Shown here piece after piece: positions 43,611 to 55,196 of a stretch of 64,000 nt of DNA; within the stretch, counting starts at the first letter, position 1; each line of letters starts with the position of its first letter. The stretch is from Blepharisma stoltei. Its lineage: Eukaryota > Ciliophora > Heterotrichea > Heterotrichida > Blepharismidae. Where the stretch lies: NCBI GenBank assembly GCA_914767885.1, contig CAJZBQ010000053.1, positions 496,001-560,000 on the forward strand, given 5' to 3'. The notes under the pieces are model-generated. The model did no database searches, had not been told where the DNA came from, and saw nothing but the letters and a program-made list of their open reading frames with translations. Both the position numbers and the translations under genes were made by a program.

Positions 43611-43907
43611 TAAACTTTTATTTTCATGTCAAATAAGCTTATTATCATACAATTTTTACAAATATTTTATTATAAGAGAATAGTAACCTAGCTTGGGCTA
43701 TTTAGATTAATTGAGAAAGCTAATTAATTAGAGTTTTAAGACATCTGTAACATAAATAGTTGGAGTTTCTTCTTTTCTAATGGAAAGGAAAATGCTAATG
43801 CTAGTATATAACTCTTTGGCTTCACACGACTCCAGAAATCGAACCATTTCGTGCCTGTGATATTATTCAATTCTTGTCCCTTTACTTAGTAGTTGCTTTA
43901 ATTAATT

Positions 43908-44285
43908 TTTAATTTAATTATTTTGTAATAATTTAAATCTTTGAATTAATATTCTTCATCTTCATAACTCACACATTTGATACACTGATGCAAAGACTTC
44001 ATAAATTCATTCATTACAACCGGATTAAGATCATATATAAGTGCGTTTAAAAGTCCCTAGCTCGGCCAAACGACACATCAAGTAGTGCCAGTCAAAAAAT
44101 CGAATCATCAAAATTACTATAAAAATTAGCCTGATCAACATCGCAAAAAATCAATGCAAGTGGGGTAATATTTCAGCCGAGAAATTAATTTAATTTCTGA
44201 CAGCACCATCTAAATCATTCTGTATATGCATCATCATAACTTTTGCAAAATGCCTATACCTTTTAGCAAATAGATAGCAGCACGC
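43908..44285 (-). pseudogene. truncated, decayed copy of the neighbouring GPCR gene
   Basis: About 375 bp closely match the 3' half and 3' flank of the GPCR gene at 45420-45790 (ATACACTGATGCAAAGACTTC, CATTCATTACAACCGGATTAAG, CAATGCAAGTGGG). The copy has point changes, a stop and small indels (for example AGTCCCTAGCTCGGCC versus AGTCCCTGACTCGACC), and no upstream half. Confidence 0.85.
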
Positions 44286-44360
44286 ACTATATTCGTTTTG
44301 TAATTTCTTTATTTATTATTAAATATCCCTATGAGCACATTTTCTTTTACTGTGCAAATT

Positions 44361-44766
44361 TTTACCATAGGTTTGACAGTGAAATTTTCAGTCATTTTTT
44401 TGATGATTTGCGAAAGTGAGCTATACTTTTTTTCAGGTTGAACCCTACTGTGTCGCACTCTGCTGTATTAGGATATTTCAGAAGCGAAGTTGCAATTATC
44501 ATTGCAATTTCTTTAGCGATCTTCTTTATTTGAGAATCTGATAAATTATTCAAATCCACATCCTCATACTTGGAGATTTCTTTCAAGACAATCTGATGAT
44601 GAGCGGATTTAAACTCTTCGGGGCTTTCAGGTAATGCCTCTTCGAATTCGAGATAGGAAGGCTTTAATTTTGAAAGCAATTTCTTGAATAAATGCATAAT
44701 ACTTATAAAGGGGCTATAAGTTAGCAAGTCGGCAAAATATGATTTTGAATATAAAAACCTTGACAT
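44361..44766 (-). CDS. small hypothetical protein
   Basis: ATG 44764-44766 to TAA 44361-44363, reading TGA as Trp near 44398; about 134 residues. Short hydrophobic N-terminal part (LLTYSPFISIMHLF), then an acidic and helical body (DLNNLSDSQIKKIAKEIAMIIATSLL). No family recognised. It lies between the GPCR and its broken copy. Confidence 0.5.
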
Positions 44767-44985
44767 AAAATGATATATAAATGATATTATTATAATGAAA
44801 TTATTATAATTTAGTTCAATTTTAAACAGCTTTCATAAATTTTAATAAATGCTTTCCATTGTTTTGCGTATATCTCGTCCAAAAATTTGATATAGATTAT
44901 TAAAAAACATTCAACACCACTTCATGAGCTATTAAAATGATTTGCTTGCCGTAGAGGCGGAGCTAGGGGCACTAATAAATAAATA

Positions 44986-45360
44986 ATGACTGCTATGACC
45001 AGAGAAATTGCTGCAATAGACCTTGCTATCAGCAATAACGATCTCAATCTCATCTATAATGTAGAAATAGCTGACCAAGAAGTTTACAGAAGAGCTGTTA
45101 TGAACCACACTCAATTACAATATGAAGACAAGATAAATATACTTAGCTTTTATGATCTAAAATTAAAAGAATCTACAACATGAACAGCTACTAAGATTAA
45201 AGCTTCCAAAGATATTAGATTAATTGGAATTATTGCTATTGGACTATTATTTTCTTCTGTTGCTCATTACATCGGAGATGATGATACAGCTATAATTATT
45301 ATTTTCTTCATAATCTACTCCATCTCTGTTCTAATTGCTCACATGAGAATCTTTGGTTAA
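44986..45360 (+). CDS. small two-helix membrane protein
   Basis: ATG 44986 to TAA 45360, reading TGA as Trp at 45181; 124 residues. A soluble helical N-terminus of about 70 residues is followed by two hydrophobic segments (LIGIIAIGLLFSSVAHYI and AIIIIFFIIYSISVLIAH) split by GDDD. No family recognised. It is embedded between the GPCR gene and its pseudogene copy. Confidence 0.65.
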
Positions 45361-45434
45361 TTAATTGATATATTGAATAATTATATTTCTTAGTAACTTT
45401 TAAACTAATATTAACTTAATTATTTTGTAATAAT

Positions 45435-46331
45435 TTAAACCTTCGTTGCAATTTCCATCTCTCTTCCTTTATCTTCATAGCTCACGCATGGCATACACTG
45501 ATGCAAAGACTTCATAAACGCATTCATTACAACCGGATTAAGCCCATATATAAGCGCGTTTAAAAGTCCCTGACTCGACCCAAACGACACATCAAGCAGT
45601 GCCAGTCCAAAACTCGGGTCGTCATAATTACTATACAAATAAATCTGATCAATAGTCGCAAAAAACCAGCAAAAAATCAATGCAAGTGGGTAATATTTTA
45701 GCCGAGAAATTAATTTTAATTTCTGTTGTTTGACAGCATCATCTAAATCGTTCTGTACATGCATCATCATAACTTTTACAAAATGCCTAACCTTATAATA
45801 GCAAGATGCATTAAAAATAAACCCAAGCCACAAAGGCAAATAAAATTGAAAAAGTTGCCAGACGATCCCATTAGTTCTGTCATCATCTATTACAATCCAG
45901 CATTCGCCAAACCGAGCTTTGCCATATGAGTTTGTGGTTAAAGGAAGCAATGTGCCTGGCAAGGGTGCTAAAATTCCAAATAAAATAATTTTCCATTCGT
46001 ATTTTTGCATATCGATTTGTTGGATTATAGATTTATAGAGGGTAAAGGCAATTATGTTGGTTCATACAATGGTTCCTAAAGGAAAATAAGAGACTATGAT
46101 GGCTTGAGCCATGCAAGCTGTGTAGCTTTGAGTTGGTCCAATTAAGATACCGATTGCGTACATTGAGTCAAAAATTGAGAGATATACTACAAGTCTGAAA
46201 GAAAAAGAGCGGATTTCTTTGTACCCGAGATACATGATAATCACAAATAAAGAGCCGAGTAAGCTAGCACAGCTGCATACTATATCTGCTGCATAAACTC
46301 CAGATTGTTGGTCATCTGACAGTTTTCCCAT
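45435..46331 (-). CDS. cAMP-receptor-like seven-helix GPCR
   Basis: ATG 46329-46331, TGA read as Trp at 46059; about 298 residues with seven hydrophobic helices. Motifs typical of the slime-mould cAMP receptor (class E) group are seen: an ER[IM]SFRL-like stretch in EIRSFSFRLVVYLSIFD after helix 1, ECWIVID in the second extracellular loop, FFATIDQIY, and GLLNALIYGLNP in helix 7. Likely a plasma-membrane chemoreceptor; the ligand cannot be inferred. A truncated copy lies 1.5 kb away. Confidence 0.85.
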
Positions 46332-46513
46332 AATTTATGAAAAGGGATTTGAATGTCAGAATACTGATAAAATGAGGAATTTTGATATAAAGAATTTTTC
46401 ATAATTTTATATGTATTTAATTGTTTTAAATGCAAAGTTGTATATCATAACTGATAATTCCGCATATATTCTAAGCAAAATGGCTTTATTTTCTACTTAC
46501 AACAGTTGAATAA

Positions 46514-47755
46514 ATGAAATTTACCCTTTTTATCTTTCTCCTCCTACATGTTTATGCTTCTCTCAGAGCTTCCATCGTAAATCCTGAAGCCTACATGAAT
46601 TTCATTGAATATTGTCAATTTTTACGCTACCCAGTAACCCCTTATTGGGTCACCACCCCAGATGGTTACATTCTTAATCTGTTTCGCATAGGGAAAAAAC
46701 ATTCAAAAACCTTTAACAAAGGGACTCCCATTTTCATGCAGCATGGACTTGTAGACTCCTCTGATGACTGAATTATAAATGACGAAGACCTAGCCCCTGG
46801 CTTTATTTTAGTAAATTTAGGGTATGATATCTGGTTCGGAAATACCCGTGGGAACCATCATTCAAGGAACCACACAACGCTAAATCCAAATACAGACCCA
46901 CTGTTTTGGAATTACACTTGGAATGAGATGGCTGAATATGACATTCCGACTGAAATTAATTTTGTGTTATTCTTTATTATATAAGATTAATAATTAAAAA
47001 AATTATTTTTATAAAAAAGATTTTCATAGCAAAATAGCATAAATTTCACTGGCTATCAGAAATTAGTTTACATCGGCCACTCACAAGGGACAACTATCAT
47101 TATGGCCCATCTAATAGAGCACCCAGAATTTGCATCAAAATTAGCAGTTTCTATTTTACTAGCCCCAATCGCAACAGTTATGCATCAGACTTCAAAAGTC
47201 CTTGCTGATGCCAATCACCCTGAATTTTTTGACCTGATGGCAATGTTTGGGATTGACGAAGTTTTTAAAAAAGATTCCCTTATAATGCCGTGGGTTTGCG
47301 AATATTTAAATCTCGTCTGCAAAGATGTAGTTGACATGATCGCAGATTCTGATGGAAACGTAGACAACAACGAAAGGCTAGACGTTATTATGGGGCATTA
47401 TCCCAGCTCAGACTCTTTAAAAAACATCAAAATGTGGAGCCAAATGGCCTTATACAAAGAGCCAAGAATGCAAAAATTCGACTATGAAGATCCTATTAAA
47501 AACTACGAAATCTACGGCTCAGCAAAGCCGCCTGTTTATAATTTGACAAGCCTGACCTCAAATTTTGGACTTTTTGGAGGAGAATATGACAGACTTGGCG
47601 ACCAAGTTGACGTCCAATGGCTTAAGTCACAAATAGTAAACGCCAATATTATGTGGTACAAAGACGACTATCCCCTCGGACATGGCACTTTTATGTGGTT
47701 CAAAAATTCTACATGGTTTAACGACGTTATTTCATTAATTAAGAAAGTAGTTTAA
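46514..47755 (+). CDS. secreted/lysosomal acid lipase (alpha/beta hydrolase)
   Basis: ATG 46514 gives a signal peptide (MKFTLFIFLLLHVYASLRA). An AB-hydrolase lipase start follows (YWVTTPDGYILNLFRI), then MQHGLVDSSDDW (Trp = TGA), GYDIWFGNTRGN and the family's HxxLNP. A 72-bp IES (46968-47039) sits just before the nucleophile elbow; removal gives INFVL-NFTGYQKLVYIGHSQG with the catalytic Ser in GHSQG. Later EYDRLGD and GHGTFMW supply Asp and His. About 390 residues, normal for gastric/lysosomal acid lipases, which hydrolyse triglycerides and cholesteryl esters. Confidence 0.92.
46968..47039. other. short IES (72 bp)
   Basis: TA 46968 to TA 47040. Excision is exactly in frame and recreates the lipase consensus. 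Confidence 0.88.
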
Positions 47756-47881
47756 ATATTAAAAAATAGCGCATTCACATTGACGATTCATAGCGACACT
47801 CTACATAAAAATTACCTCAATTGTCATTTTCACGTCAAGCTCTTCTTCGCCTTGGTTAAGCTTTTCAAGACTATTTAAAGT

Positions 47882-49486
47882 TTACAGTTGCCTTAGGACT
47901 TTTTTTTGGATATTTTTTACGATTTCGTTAAATTGACTCATTCTGTATCTGTTAAGTGCCAACTCTGACCGCAGTTCTATAATTGATTTTGAGTTTTTGT
48001 GCCCTTCTGCGTTTCGGAGATGCTGCTCAAAGAAAAGTTCTTGGATTTTCATCTGTGAGAGCTGATTTCTCATTTCTTCAAAAATTGTGCCTAATAGTCT
48101 GGCGCAGGGCGAGTTTTGGTTTCGTTTAGAAAATTCAGCAATTGCTATAAATTTTCCTGGCCCGCGAGCTTGGATTTCATATTGATCCATCGCATAAGTC
48201 CAATCGGCTTCAAGGACGTCAATATTCATTTTGTATTCATTTAGCTCAATTTTTTGGAAAACTGGATTAAAAAGTGAATAAATTATATCCAAATTATAGT
48301 TCAATGAAGAATTCAAATTTTGCTTCAAAATTTCTTTTAATTCGTCTTCATAAAATTTCATTAATTCTTGCAGAGCATTATACATGTATTTTTCATGCCT
48401 TAAATGGCAGCCTAAAATACGACCTTCTGCTATATCTTTTTGTCCCTTGATGAAAAGCTTGATCATTTGTTCTTCAATTGGGATTTGTTTTATTATATCT
48501 TGTTTTGCTTTTTGGTATTCCAGCATAGAGTGAGCTGTGATTTCTTCATATTCTCGTTGGACTATGAAGTCCCAGGTATTCGGGACTGGTGGAATATTCC
48601 CATCATTTATGAATTTTACGTAGTTTTCTAATAGTCTCAGTAGGTCTTTGCCTTTTATGCTTCTTCCTTTAACTTTTTTTACATTAGATCTCCTTATGGC
48701 TTCCCTTATTTTTATAATTCCTTCTTTAAATTCTTCTTTCAGCTCATTAAAAGGAATTTCATCCATATTCTGCAGCATATTTTCGCTATCAACAGGTCTT
48801 GGCAACACATAGCAGTCTCTATTTTCAAAGGTTTGGCCAATTAGCTGCCTTCCCACTTGGATATTTTCTGCACTCCTCCCTTTGATTTGTTCTCTTAGCA
48901 CTCTTTCTAAATACATTTTCGACGTAATTGGGTTCCCATTCTCGTCTTCTAGAGAAAGCACAAAATCTCTTAATATTCATATGAAATTTGGGGTAAGTTT
49001 TTCTGTGTCATCAGATGCTGACTAATTAAAAGTTACTTTTAAATTGAGACACTCAATAAAATACAGAGCAAGTACAAGCTGATTTATGCTGCCTTCGTCA
49101 ATGACACCTTTTGAGTTATAGATTACTAAGGAGGACAATAATACGGCTAAGGCAAAAATTTTTGCATCATCTTTTGAGGATCTTGAGGTAGACCCAAAGC
49201 CTTCAATATCAAGGTAAATAAGGGTTTTATCAGATAGAGGCTCTATGAACATTCATATGCCTTGGGTGAAAGCTCGGACGTCGTTTCCAACGCCAAAAGT
49301 GCTTCCTTGGATTCCTAATATAGAATTTAAAGCAAAGGATTTTCCAGTTCTGTAAGGTCCTGTCATAGAAATGACACTTATCGAGGATTTTATGTTAGAT
49401 AAAGCTTCTGATCCTTCAGATGTTATTTCTAGCTGCCCATTCGGTGAATGAATTACTAAAGGGAGCGATGCTGCAAGTTTTTCCAT
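47882..49486 (-). CDS. guanylate-binding-protein-type large GTPase
   Basis: ATG 49484-49486 to TAA at 47882, with a 15-nt intron (49022-49036) and TGAs as Trp. The GBP G domain is clear: ISMTGPYRTGKSFALNSIL (P-loop), FTQGIWM, YLDIEGFGST (G3), then TPNFIWILRDF and the helical C-terminal stalk. About 529 residues. GBPs dimerise and hydrolyse GTP on membranes; ciliates carry many. The intron replaces an apparent TAG stop in the middle of the G domain. Confidence 0.88.
49022..49036 (-). other. 15-nt intron
   Basis: GTAACTTTTAATTAG on the minus strand; removal joins NLK to SASDDTEKL in frame and removes TAG. Confidence 0.88.
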
Positions 49487-50366
49487 CTTAAAATTTATTT
49501 GAGAAATATATCTGTTATTTGATAAATATTTTCTACTATTCAGAGGGAAAATATCATTTAAGTATATAATTAGGTGTTATATTTTTTATTATAAGTGCAT
49601 GATGTTTCTCAGTTTTTAGGTAGGCTCAATTCTTTATTTCATTTATGATTCATAATACTTAAAATATGTTTTAGCATATATATGCTATTAATATCAATTT
49701 TTCAAAAAAGCAAAATTCTCATAAAGCTCATAAATTAATGTTTTTTACAATAGAAATGGCAATTATCTGATAAATTATTTTACTTACTCCCCCCATCCTT
49801 GATCGAACGGCTCGCCATCGTTCGGTCAAGAATGGTGGTAAAAAAGAATTTTTTTGGGAAAAAATTTTATATATAAAAAAAAACCATATATTTTTTTTAT
49901 ATATTTATTAAATAAGAGGGTTAAGAGTATTTAATAATTAATTTTACAGCAAAAAATTGAATTAATTTCATAAAAATATCAATTTTTAATATTTTGATTT
50001 TTTGGTTACTCCTTTAAACTGTATAAATTTTAATTTGTTCCTTATTGAATTAAAAATTTTAAATTTTAAAGAATCTCTATTTTTAGATTATTGAGTTTTT
50101 AAGCCTAGGTTGATGACTAAATCACTTCGGATGGCTGATTCCGTAGCTTTATGTGGTCTCAAAGCCTCTGAAAACAACTTCATTAGGTACATCTTCCCAA
50201 GCTTTTAATAACTAATATATTTTTTTTTATATATAAAAATTTGGATGGTATGAAAATCGTTCGATCAAGGATGGGGTTTTCCCAATTTTTAGGAATTTTT
50301 AAGTGAATCGTTAGATCAAGGATGGGGGGATTTAGGACCTTAAAAAACATGGTCAGAATTTTATAA
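49487..50366. other. intergenic with a B-family MITE
   Basis: Only the MITE at 49785-50333 is recognised. Confidence 0.5.
49785..50333 (-). mobile_element. B-family MITE with an inserted segment
   Basis: Left: TTACTCCCCCCATCCTTGAT plus tag hairpin; right: two complementary tag copies ending GGATGGGGGGATTTA. Positions about 50085-50225 do not match the other B copy and are less AT-rich, so a second insert is likely inside. Confidence 0.8.
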
Positions 50367-51215
50367 ATGTCTGATATCAATGATCAATATGATCCATATT
50401 TTCAATGCTACAATGCTGTAAAATCTGACCCACTTTATTACTACTGTGGTGAATATACTACAATAAAAGAAATTTCTCAATCAGGAATTTATTCTGATAA
50501 TTGCTTATCAGGCATGAAAATTCTTGACTTGGGATGTGGCTCAGGAAGAACCATTGCTCATTTATTTGAAAAAGGGGCCTCTGAAGCTGTCGGTCTAGAT
50601 TTATCCCCACATATGGTCGAAGATGCAATAAGATTTTTAACTGAAATCGGAATTCCTCAAGACAAATTTTTAATAAAGCAAGCCAATTGTTTTTCATCAG
50701 CAGAGCTTTATAACGCCTTACCATTAGAGCAATATAGCGAGCATTTTGATGCGATAACTGCACAATATTTGCATTGCTATGCAGAAAATTTGGATAAGCT
50801 TACTGAGTCATTTTTAGTATCCAATAAATGGTTAAAACGAGACGGAGTACTGTGCTTTACAGCCCCAAATCCTAAGATTGCGACAGAATTTGAATATTTC
50901 CAAGAATTAGCTGAAACCAGGAACTTTTTTCTTCAATTTAAAAGCCTGACGCACTCAAAAGAACAGATTCCAAAAGAAAAACTTGCTTTTAATAATCTAG
51001 AAACTGGCAAAGAATTGTTCAGTGTTTCAACTTTTCTTTACCAAATTAACCACTTTAGAGAGGCACTTAATCGAGGCGGATTTGAACTTATCAGTGCTAA
51101 GGGGTTAGAAATGAACCCTAATTCTGGCTTAAATCTTGATGATGACAGGAATATTTTGAGAGTAGGGGAATACTCTGATGGATATTCTTTTAAAGCTAAA
51201 AATAATAGTATTTAA
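50367..51215 (+). CDS. class I SAM-dependent methyltransferase
   Basis: 282 residues, ATG 50367. Motif I KILDLGCGSGRTIAHLF, the acidic end of strand 2 in VGLDLSPHMVEDA, motif II-like FDAITAQYLHCY, and a C-terminal glycine loop region (LNRGGFELISAKG). The fold binds S-adenosylmethionine; substrate not evident. The ATG lies 34 bp after the B-family MITE. No intron or IES. Confidence 0.85.
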   Translation: MSDINDQYDPYFQCYNAVKSDPLYYYCGEYTTIKEISQSGIYSDNCLSGMKILDLGCGSGRTIAHLFEKGASEAVGLDLSPHMVEDAIRFLTEIGIPQDKFLIKQANCFSSAELYNALPLEQYSEHFDAITAQYLHCYAENLDKLTESFLVSNKWLKRDGVLCFTAPNPKIATEFEYFQELAETRNFFLQFKSLTHSKEQIPKEKLAFNNLETGKELFSVSTFLYQINHFREALNRGGFELISAKGLEMNPNSGLNLDDDRNILRVGEYSDGYSFKAKNNSI

Positions 51216-51299
51216 GAATTTTATTATCTGTTTTAAATAAATCGAGCAATATATATTAGCATAATAGCAAAAAATAATAAGCGTTCCTTTTAAAAATTC

Positions 51300-52214
51300 T
51301 TATTTAGCTTCATTTGATTTTAACAACTTTTTAATGAGTTTTTTCTTATAGTGCTCAGTGAATGACTTAAACTTATTGTGATAAGTTTTTGCCAAATTTT
51401 CTTTAAAACTCCCTAAATCTTCCTTTAACCCTTTCAGTGCTGAAAAATATTTTTCTGTAAGTTCTAATGCTACATTCCTTCAATGCTCTTCGTCAGATTG
51501 GATTTTACAGTCTTTGCACAGCTGAGGCTCTTTTTTTACTTTCTTTTTCTTCAACACAGCTTTTTGTGCAGGCTCATTTTTTATCCATTTCATTTCGTTT
51601 TCTTCTTTTTTCGCTTTTTCTTCTTGATCAGTCTTTATTTTCTGTAATTTTTCTTTCAGATTTTGATATTTAACCTTTATTTTCCCAATTTCAATATCTT
51701 TTTGCTTCTGGATTTTCAATAGATTTTCAATCTCAGCACACTTTAAATTCACTTGTACTTTATGCTGCTCAATTTCTTGCTCAAGAATTTTAATTTGGCT
51801 TAAATTGCTGCCGCTTCTATTTTTCTGGATTTCATCAATAAGTTTTTCGAGCCTTTCAATTTCCTCCTGAAATCTTTCTTTTTCTTTGCTGTGGAGCTTT
51901 TCTTGCTCTATAAACCTAGCTTTAAGTTCTTTATAATGCTTGTGTCAGTCTTTTTCTGGTTTTTTTGGATTCTTATTTATTTCGGATATTAAAGGGGTTT
52001 TTACAGGTGATTCTTTTCTATCGATTTCTTCAAATTTATATACATTTTGAGGGATTTTACTATAATTTGGAATTATTTTGTCTTTCCTCCACTCATTAAG
52101 CTCTTTTTCTGCTAATTTTGTTTCTTGGTCAGCCTATTTATGTCCTACTTTCATCAAAATCTCCAGTCTCCTCTCTCTTTCCTCGCGGGAAAAGCCCTGC
52201 TTTATTATTTCCAT
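51300..52214 (-). CDS. coiled-coil protein with 15-nt intron
   Basis: ATG 52212-52214 (MEIIKQGFSREERERRLEI), intron GTAGGACATAAATAG at 52134-52148, TAA 51300-51302; about 300 residues. After a basic N-terminus nearly the whole protein is a Lys/Glu coiled coil; two CxxC-like cysteines (LCKDCK) occur near residue 225. No family recognised. Its ATG is 14 bp from the preceding gene's stop. Confidence 0.75.
52134..52148 (-). other. 15-nt intron
   Basis: GTAGGACATAAATAG on the minus strand; removal joins ILMK to ADQETKLAEK. Confidence 0.88.
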
Positions 52215-52228
52215 TTAAATCAATTATA

Positions 52229-53422
52229 TTAAGAATCCAATATTTTATTTGCAATTTCCTCAAGAACAAATTTAATTGGGACTTTCTCATTAGTTCCTAA
52301 TGCTTTTCTTGCCAACTAAATTAAAAATTACCTGAAGAAACATTTTCATTTCATGAACAAATAAAAATAGCTGCTCAATTGCGTCAAACTCTTGGTCGTC
52401 ATCTTTCAACTGAAATAGCTTCCTAAAATGCCTAGCTTAAGTTAAGTGTTAAAGGTATAACTGGATATACCACTAGCCAGCTTATCTGATGTAACCTAAG
52501 GATTAGTTCTTAGGTTAGAGCTACTTTTTGCGGATGCCCCACTAGTCCAGATGAGCAAAGACAAAATCTATCTAACCCATCTGGTAGAGATAGTGAAACA
52601 AAACTTTCATTCTTCGGCAGGCCTCCCCAAACCCGAAGGCCTACTTCCAAAAATGACAGAAGAACTATTTTCAGCTTCATCGAGCCCTTCTGCTCCATAG
52701 AGAGTGTGTCTTGGAGTCCATTTTCCATTAACGCCACCATTTTTTTCTAAAATGCCCTAACGACTGTGCTTTAATGATCTAATTATTTTTTACTAAATTT
52801 TCACAGTCATAAATTTCAGTTCCAAAAGCAACTGCAATGTCTTTTTTAAAATCATTGAAATCTCTGGCTATATTTTTATAAGATTTTAGAGCTTTTATCG
52901 TTTCATCAACATCATCGTGCATATTACTCATAGTAAAAGGCTCATTGAAAAGCTCGATATGGATTTTATGATGTTCTAAATTAAATTTTCAAGTAGCTTT
53001 TAACTGTATTGAAGTTTGAATAAATTATATTAAATATGCATATTTATTGAGTCTTCTAATGATTTTGATGCTAAATAAGCCCCTTTCAATTTTTCTATTT
53101 CTTTAAAAGCTTCAGGTACTCCTTGGACACCTAGTCTATCAAAGATGCCTTGAATCGAATAAGAGTCTCTGCTCATTTGAAAAGAAGCATTAAGGAAACT
53201 TAAGTTTTCTGAAGATTTGCTGAAGCCTCGGTTGTCTTGAAGAGAAAGTCTCATACGCGAAATTTCTTGATCTTGCATTATGCGTTGCTGCTCATACATT
53301 AATATGATTGCCATAATTTTTATATCTGTGGGCTGCTTTTCATCATAATCTCGATTCATCATTTTAAAGAAAACTTTTTTTTCTTTATCAATTACTGATG
53401 AATTTAAAATATCCAAATTCAT
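52229..53422 (-). CDS. helical protein with two tiny introns, one IES and a SINE-like insert
   Basis: ATG 53420-53422 (MNLDILNSSVIDKEKK) to TAA 52229-52231. Segments are joined across a short IES (about 52997-53037), a 15-nt intron (52779-52793), a SINE-like insert (52434-52742) and a 16-nt intron (52316-52331). The rebuilt product is alpha-helical and acidic/basic mixed (VDETIKALKSYKNIARDFND, then LGHFRKLFQLKDDDQEFDAI). No family recognised. The chain of four in-frame repairs makes it a convincing gene. Confidence 0.7.
52316..52331 (-). other. 16-nt intron
   Basis: GTAATTTTTAATTTAG on the minus strand; joins KMFLQ to LARKALGTNEK. Confidence 0.85.
52434..52742 (+). mobile_element. SINE-like element (IES)
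   Basis: Flanked by TTCCTAAAATGCC (52420) and TTTCTAAAATGCC (52743), a roughly 13-bp duplication. GC-richer body; 3' end AACGCCACCATTTTTT resembles the E-family 3' end. Removal gives SLGHFRKLFQLKDDD. Confidence 0.78.
52779..52793 (-). other. 15-nt intron
   Basis: GTAAAAAATAATTAG on the minus strand; joins CENL to IIKAQSLGHF and removes TAG. Confidence 0.88.
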
Positions 53423-53465
53423 ATAATTTTTTCCAATAATTTATTTCAAAAATAATCTTTTTCAG

Positions 53466-54616
53466 CTAAAAAATACTTGCTAAGTTCATAAAAATTTGCC
53501 ATTTTAATATAAAATGCATATCAACTATAGATTTTTCTGCTGATTTTAAATAGAGTTTTGCTTGAAGTTCTCTTATCAATGAATCTTTTCTATGTTGCTC
53601 CTTTTTAAACTTCCTCATTTTCTCATCCATCTGCATACAGATTTTTTCTAATTCTTTAACATCATCCGCTAATTTATTATTTGTTTTTTCTGTTTTTAGA
53701 GCTTCGATTTTATTTTCAAGGTCATTTTGGCTGTCTTTAAGTTCATTTATTTCAGAAATAGCGTTTTGGTATTCAATTGACCTTTCTTTAAGAAGCTGAT
53801 TTTGAGAGGTAAATTCATAAAGCAAATCTACTAAAGTATCAGCCATGCTGGAGCTATCAGGGATTAAAAATTCGTCTTTTTCAATGAGGGTTATTGGGTG
53901 AAATCCGTACTCATTAAGCATATCGTTTATTTCGTTCCATAAAATTCCGCCTGTGCTTTCAGATTCTTCGGAAGACTCTTCAAATTCTTTTTTCGGGCTA
54001 ATTTTTTCACAGATTTCACAGATTTTTTTAATTTCTGTTTGAATGTCGTTAGATTGCTTACTCCCCCCCCCCTCCGTGAGCGAACAAAACCATTAGAAAA
54101 ATCGCCATTTTTTGACCAAAAACCCACCCTCCGTGAGTGAAACAAAATTTTTTTAATAGAAAAATTTTAATGGAAAAAAATTTTGATATATAAGTGATAA
54201 TTAGTATAATGAAATCTAGAGCTAATTCTGTTTAATTTTAAACAAATTGCGTTTTAAAACATAAATTTTGCAAATTAAATTAATATTTGCTTCCCAATTT
54301 TTGCAAATTAGGATTTTTTTTAAATTTCGAAAAAAATTTTTTTTATAAAATTTATATATAAATTTTTTTTAAAAAAAAAAAATTAACCCCCCTCCGTGAG
54401 CGAACAAAATTTTTTTGTTCGCTCACGGAGGGGGGGGGGGGAGTTAATAAATTCTTGGACACTGTTAGTAAGATTAGGCTTGGCTTCTTTATGATTATAA
54501 AATTTCTCTTGAGAAGAAGTCGTTTTAAGATTCCGAAGGCTTGGACTCCTTTTTGCGATTTCTAACTCTCTCTTGCTGTTAAAAGATACCCTCTCTATAA
54601 ATTTATAAAAAAACAT
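53466..54616 (-). CDS. coiled-coil protein interrupted by an A-family MITE
   Basis: ATG 54614-54616 to TAG at 53466. The MITE at 54059-54444 is removed at TA to give SVQEF(I)KQSNDIQTEIKK in frame. After a Ser/Lys-rich N-terminus and a CEICEK pair the protein is a long coiled coil (SEINELKDSQNDLENKIEAL). No family recognised. The last 10 residues (KWQIFMNLASIF) are unlike the rest, so the true 3' end may be altered by an undetected IES. Confidence 0.7.
54059..54444 (+). mobile_element. A-family MITE acting as IES
   Basis: Almost identical to the copy at 25528-25920: two direct tags at the left, perfect tag hairpin and G-run at the right. 386 bp between TA 54059 and TA 54445. Confidence 0.9.
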
Positions 54617-54700
54617 TTTTTATCTGATTATTTTTTATATAAAATTAAAATAAAACTCTTTGCATACTAAATATAAATTTTATTAACTAATTGCCGAATT

Positions 54701-55039
54701 TTAATCAATTTTAACTATATAATGAGAAAAAGTCGCTAAGCAAGGGAATAAGGTAGAAAGAGGAGATTTATTTGTTGTTTCTATCTTTGGATTGCCACTA
54801 TACTCAGATAATAGAGAAGAAGTTGAAGATTGAGGAGATTCCATATAAGTATCTTCAAAACAATTATGAAAAATTATTTGATATATATGGAATAGCGAGG
54901 GCAAAGGAATCCTAAAATAAATCTCAAAAAAAATATAGGCTGTTTGGCCTTTTTGGGGATCTACTGGTCGAAACCAGTAGTCTATATTCCCATTTAGAAT
55001 AGGAGACTGGTAATGAGCATCAGAACAGTTTATTGGCAT
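54701..55039 (-). CDS. hypothetical protein
   Basis: 112 residues from ATG 55037-55039, no TGA or intron. N-terminus MPINCSDAHYQSPILNG, an aromatic middle (AYIFFEIYFRIPLPSLFHIY), a serine-rich tail. Not recognised; codon choice is like the neighbours but the evidence is only an open frame with an ATG. Confidence 0.45.
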   Translation of the reverse strand: MPINCSDAHYQSPILNGNIDYWFRPVDPQKGQTAYIFFEIYFRIPLPSLFHIYQIIFHNCFEDTYMESPQSSTSSLLSEYSGNPKIETTNKSPLSTLFPCLATFSHYIVKID

Positions 55040-55196
55040 GCAAAAAGGAGCAATCGCTATAAGATTTATTTACCAGTAGAAACAAATTTTATTATAGACT
55101 ATATAATCAACGTTATAATCTGTTAAAAAATAATCTTTAAATGTTTAGAGAAATCTATTTTATCATTAATTAAATTCGAAAATTTCCACTTTGAAG

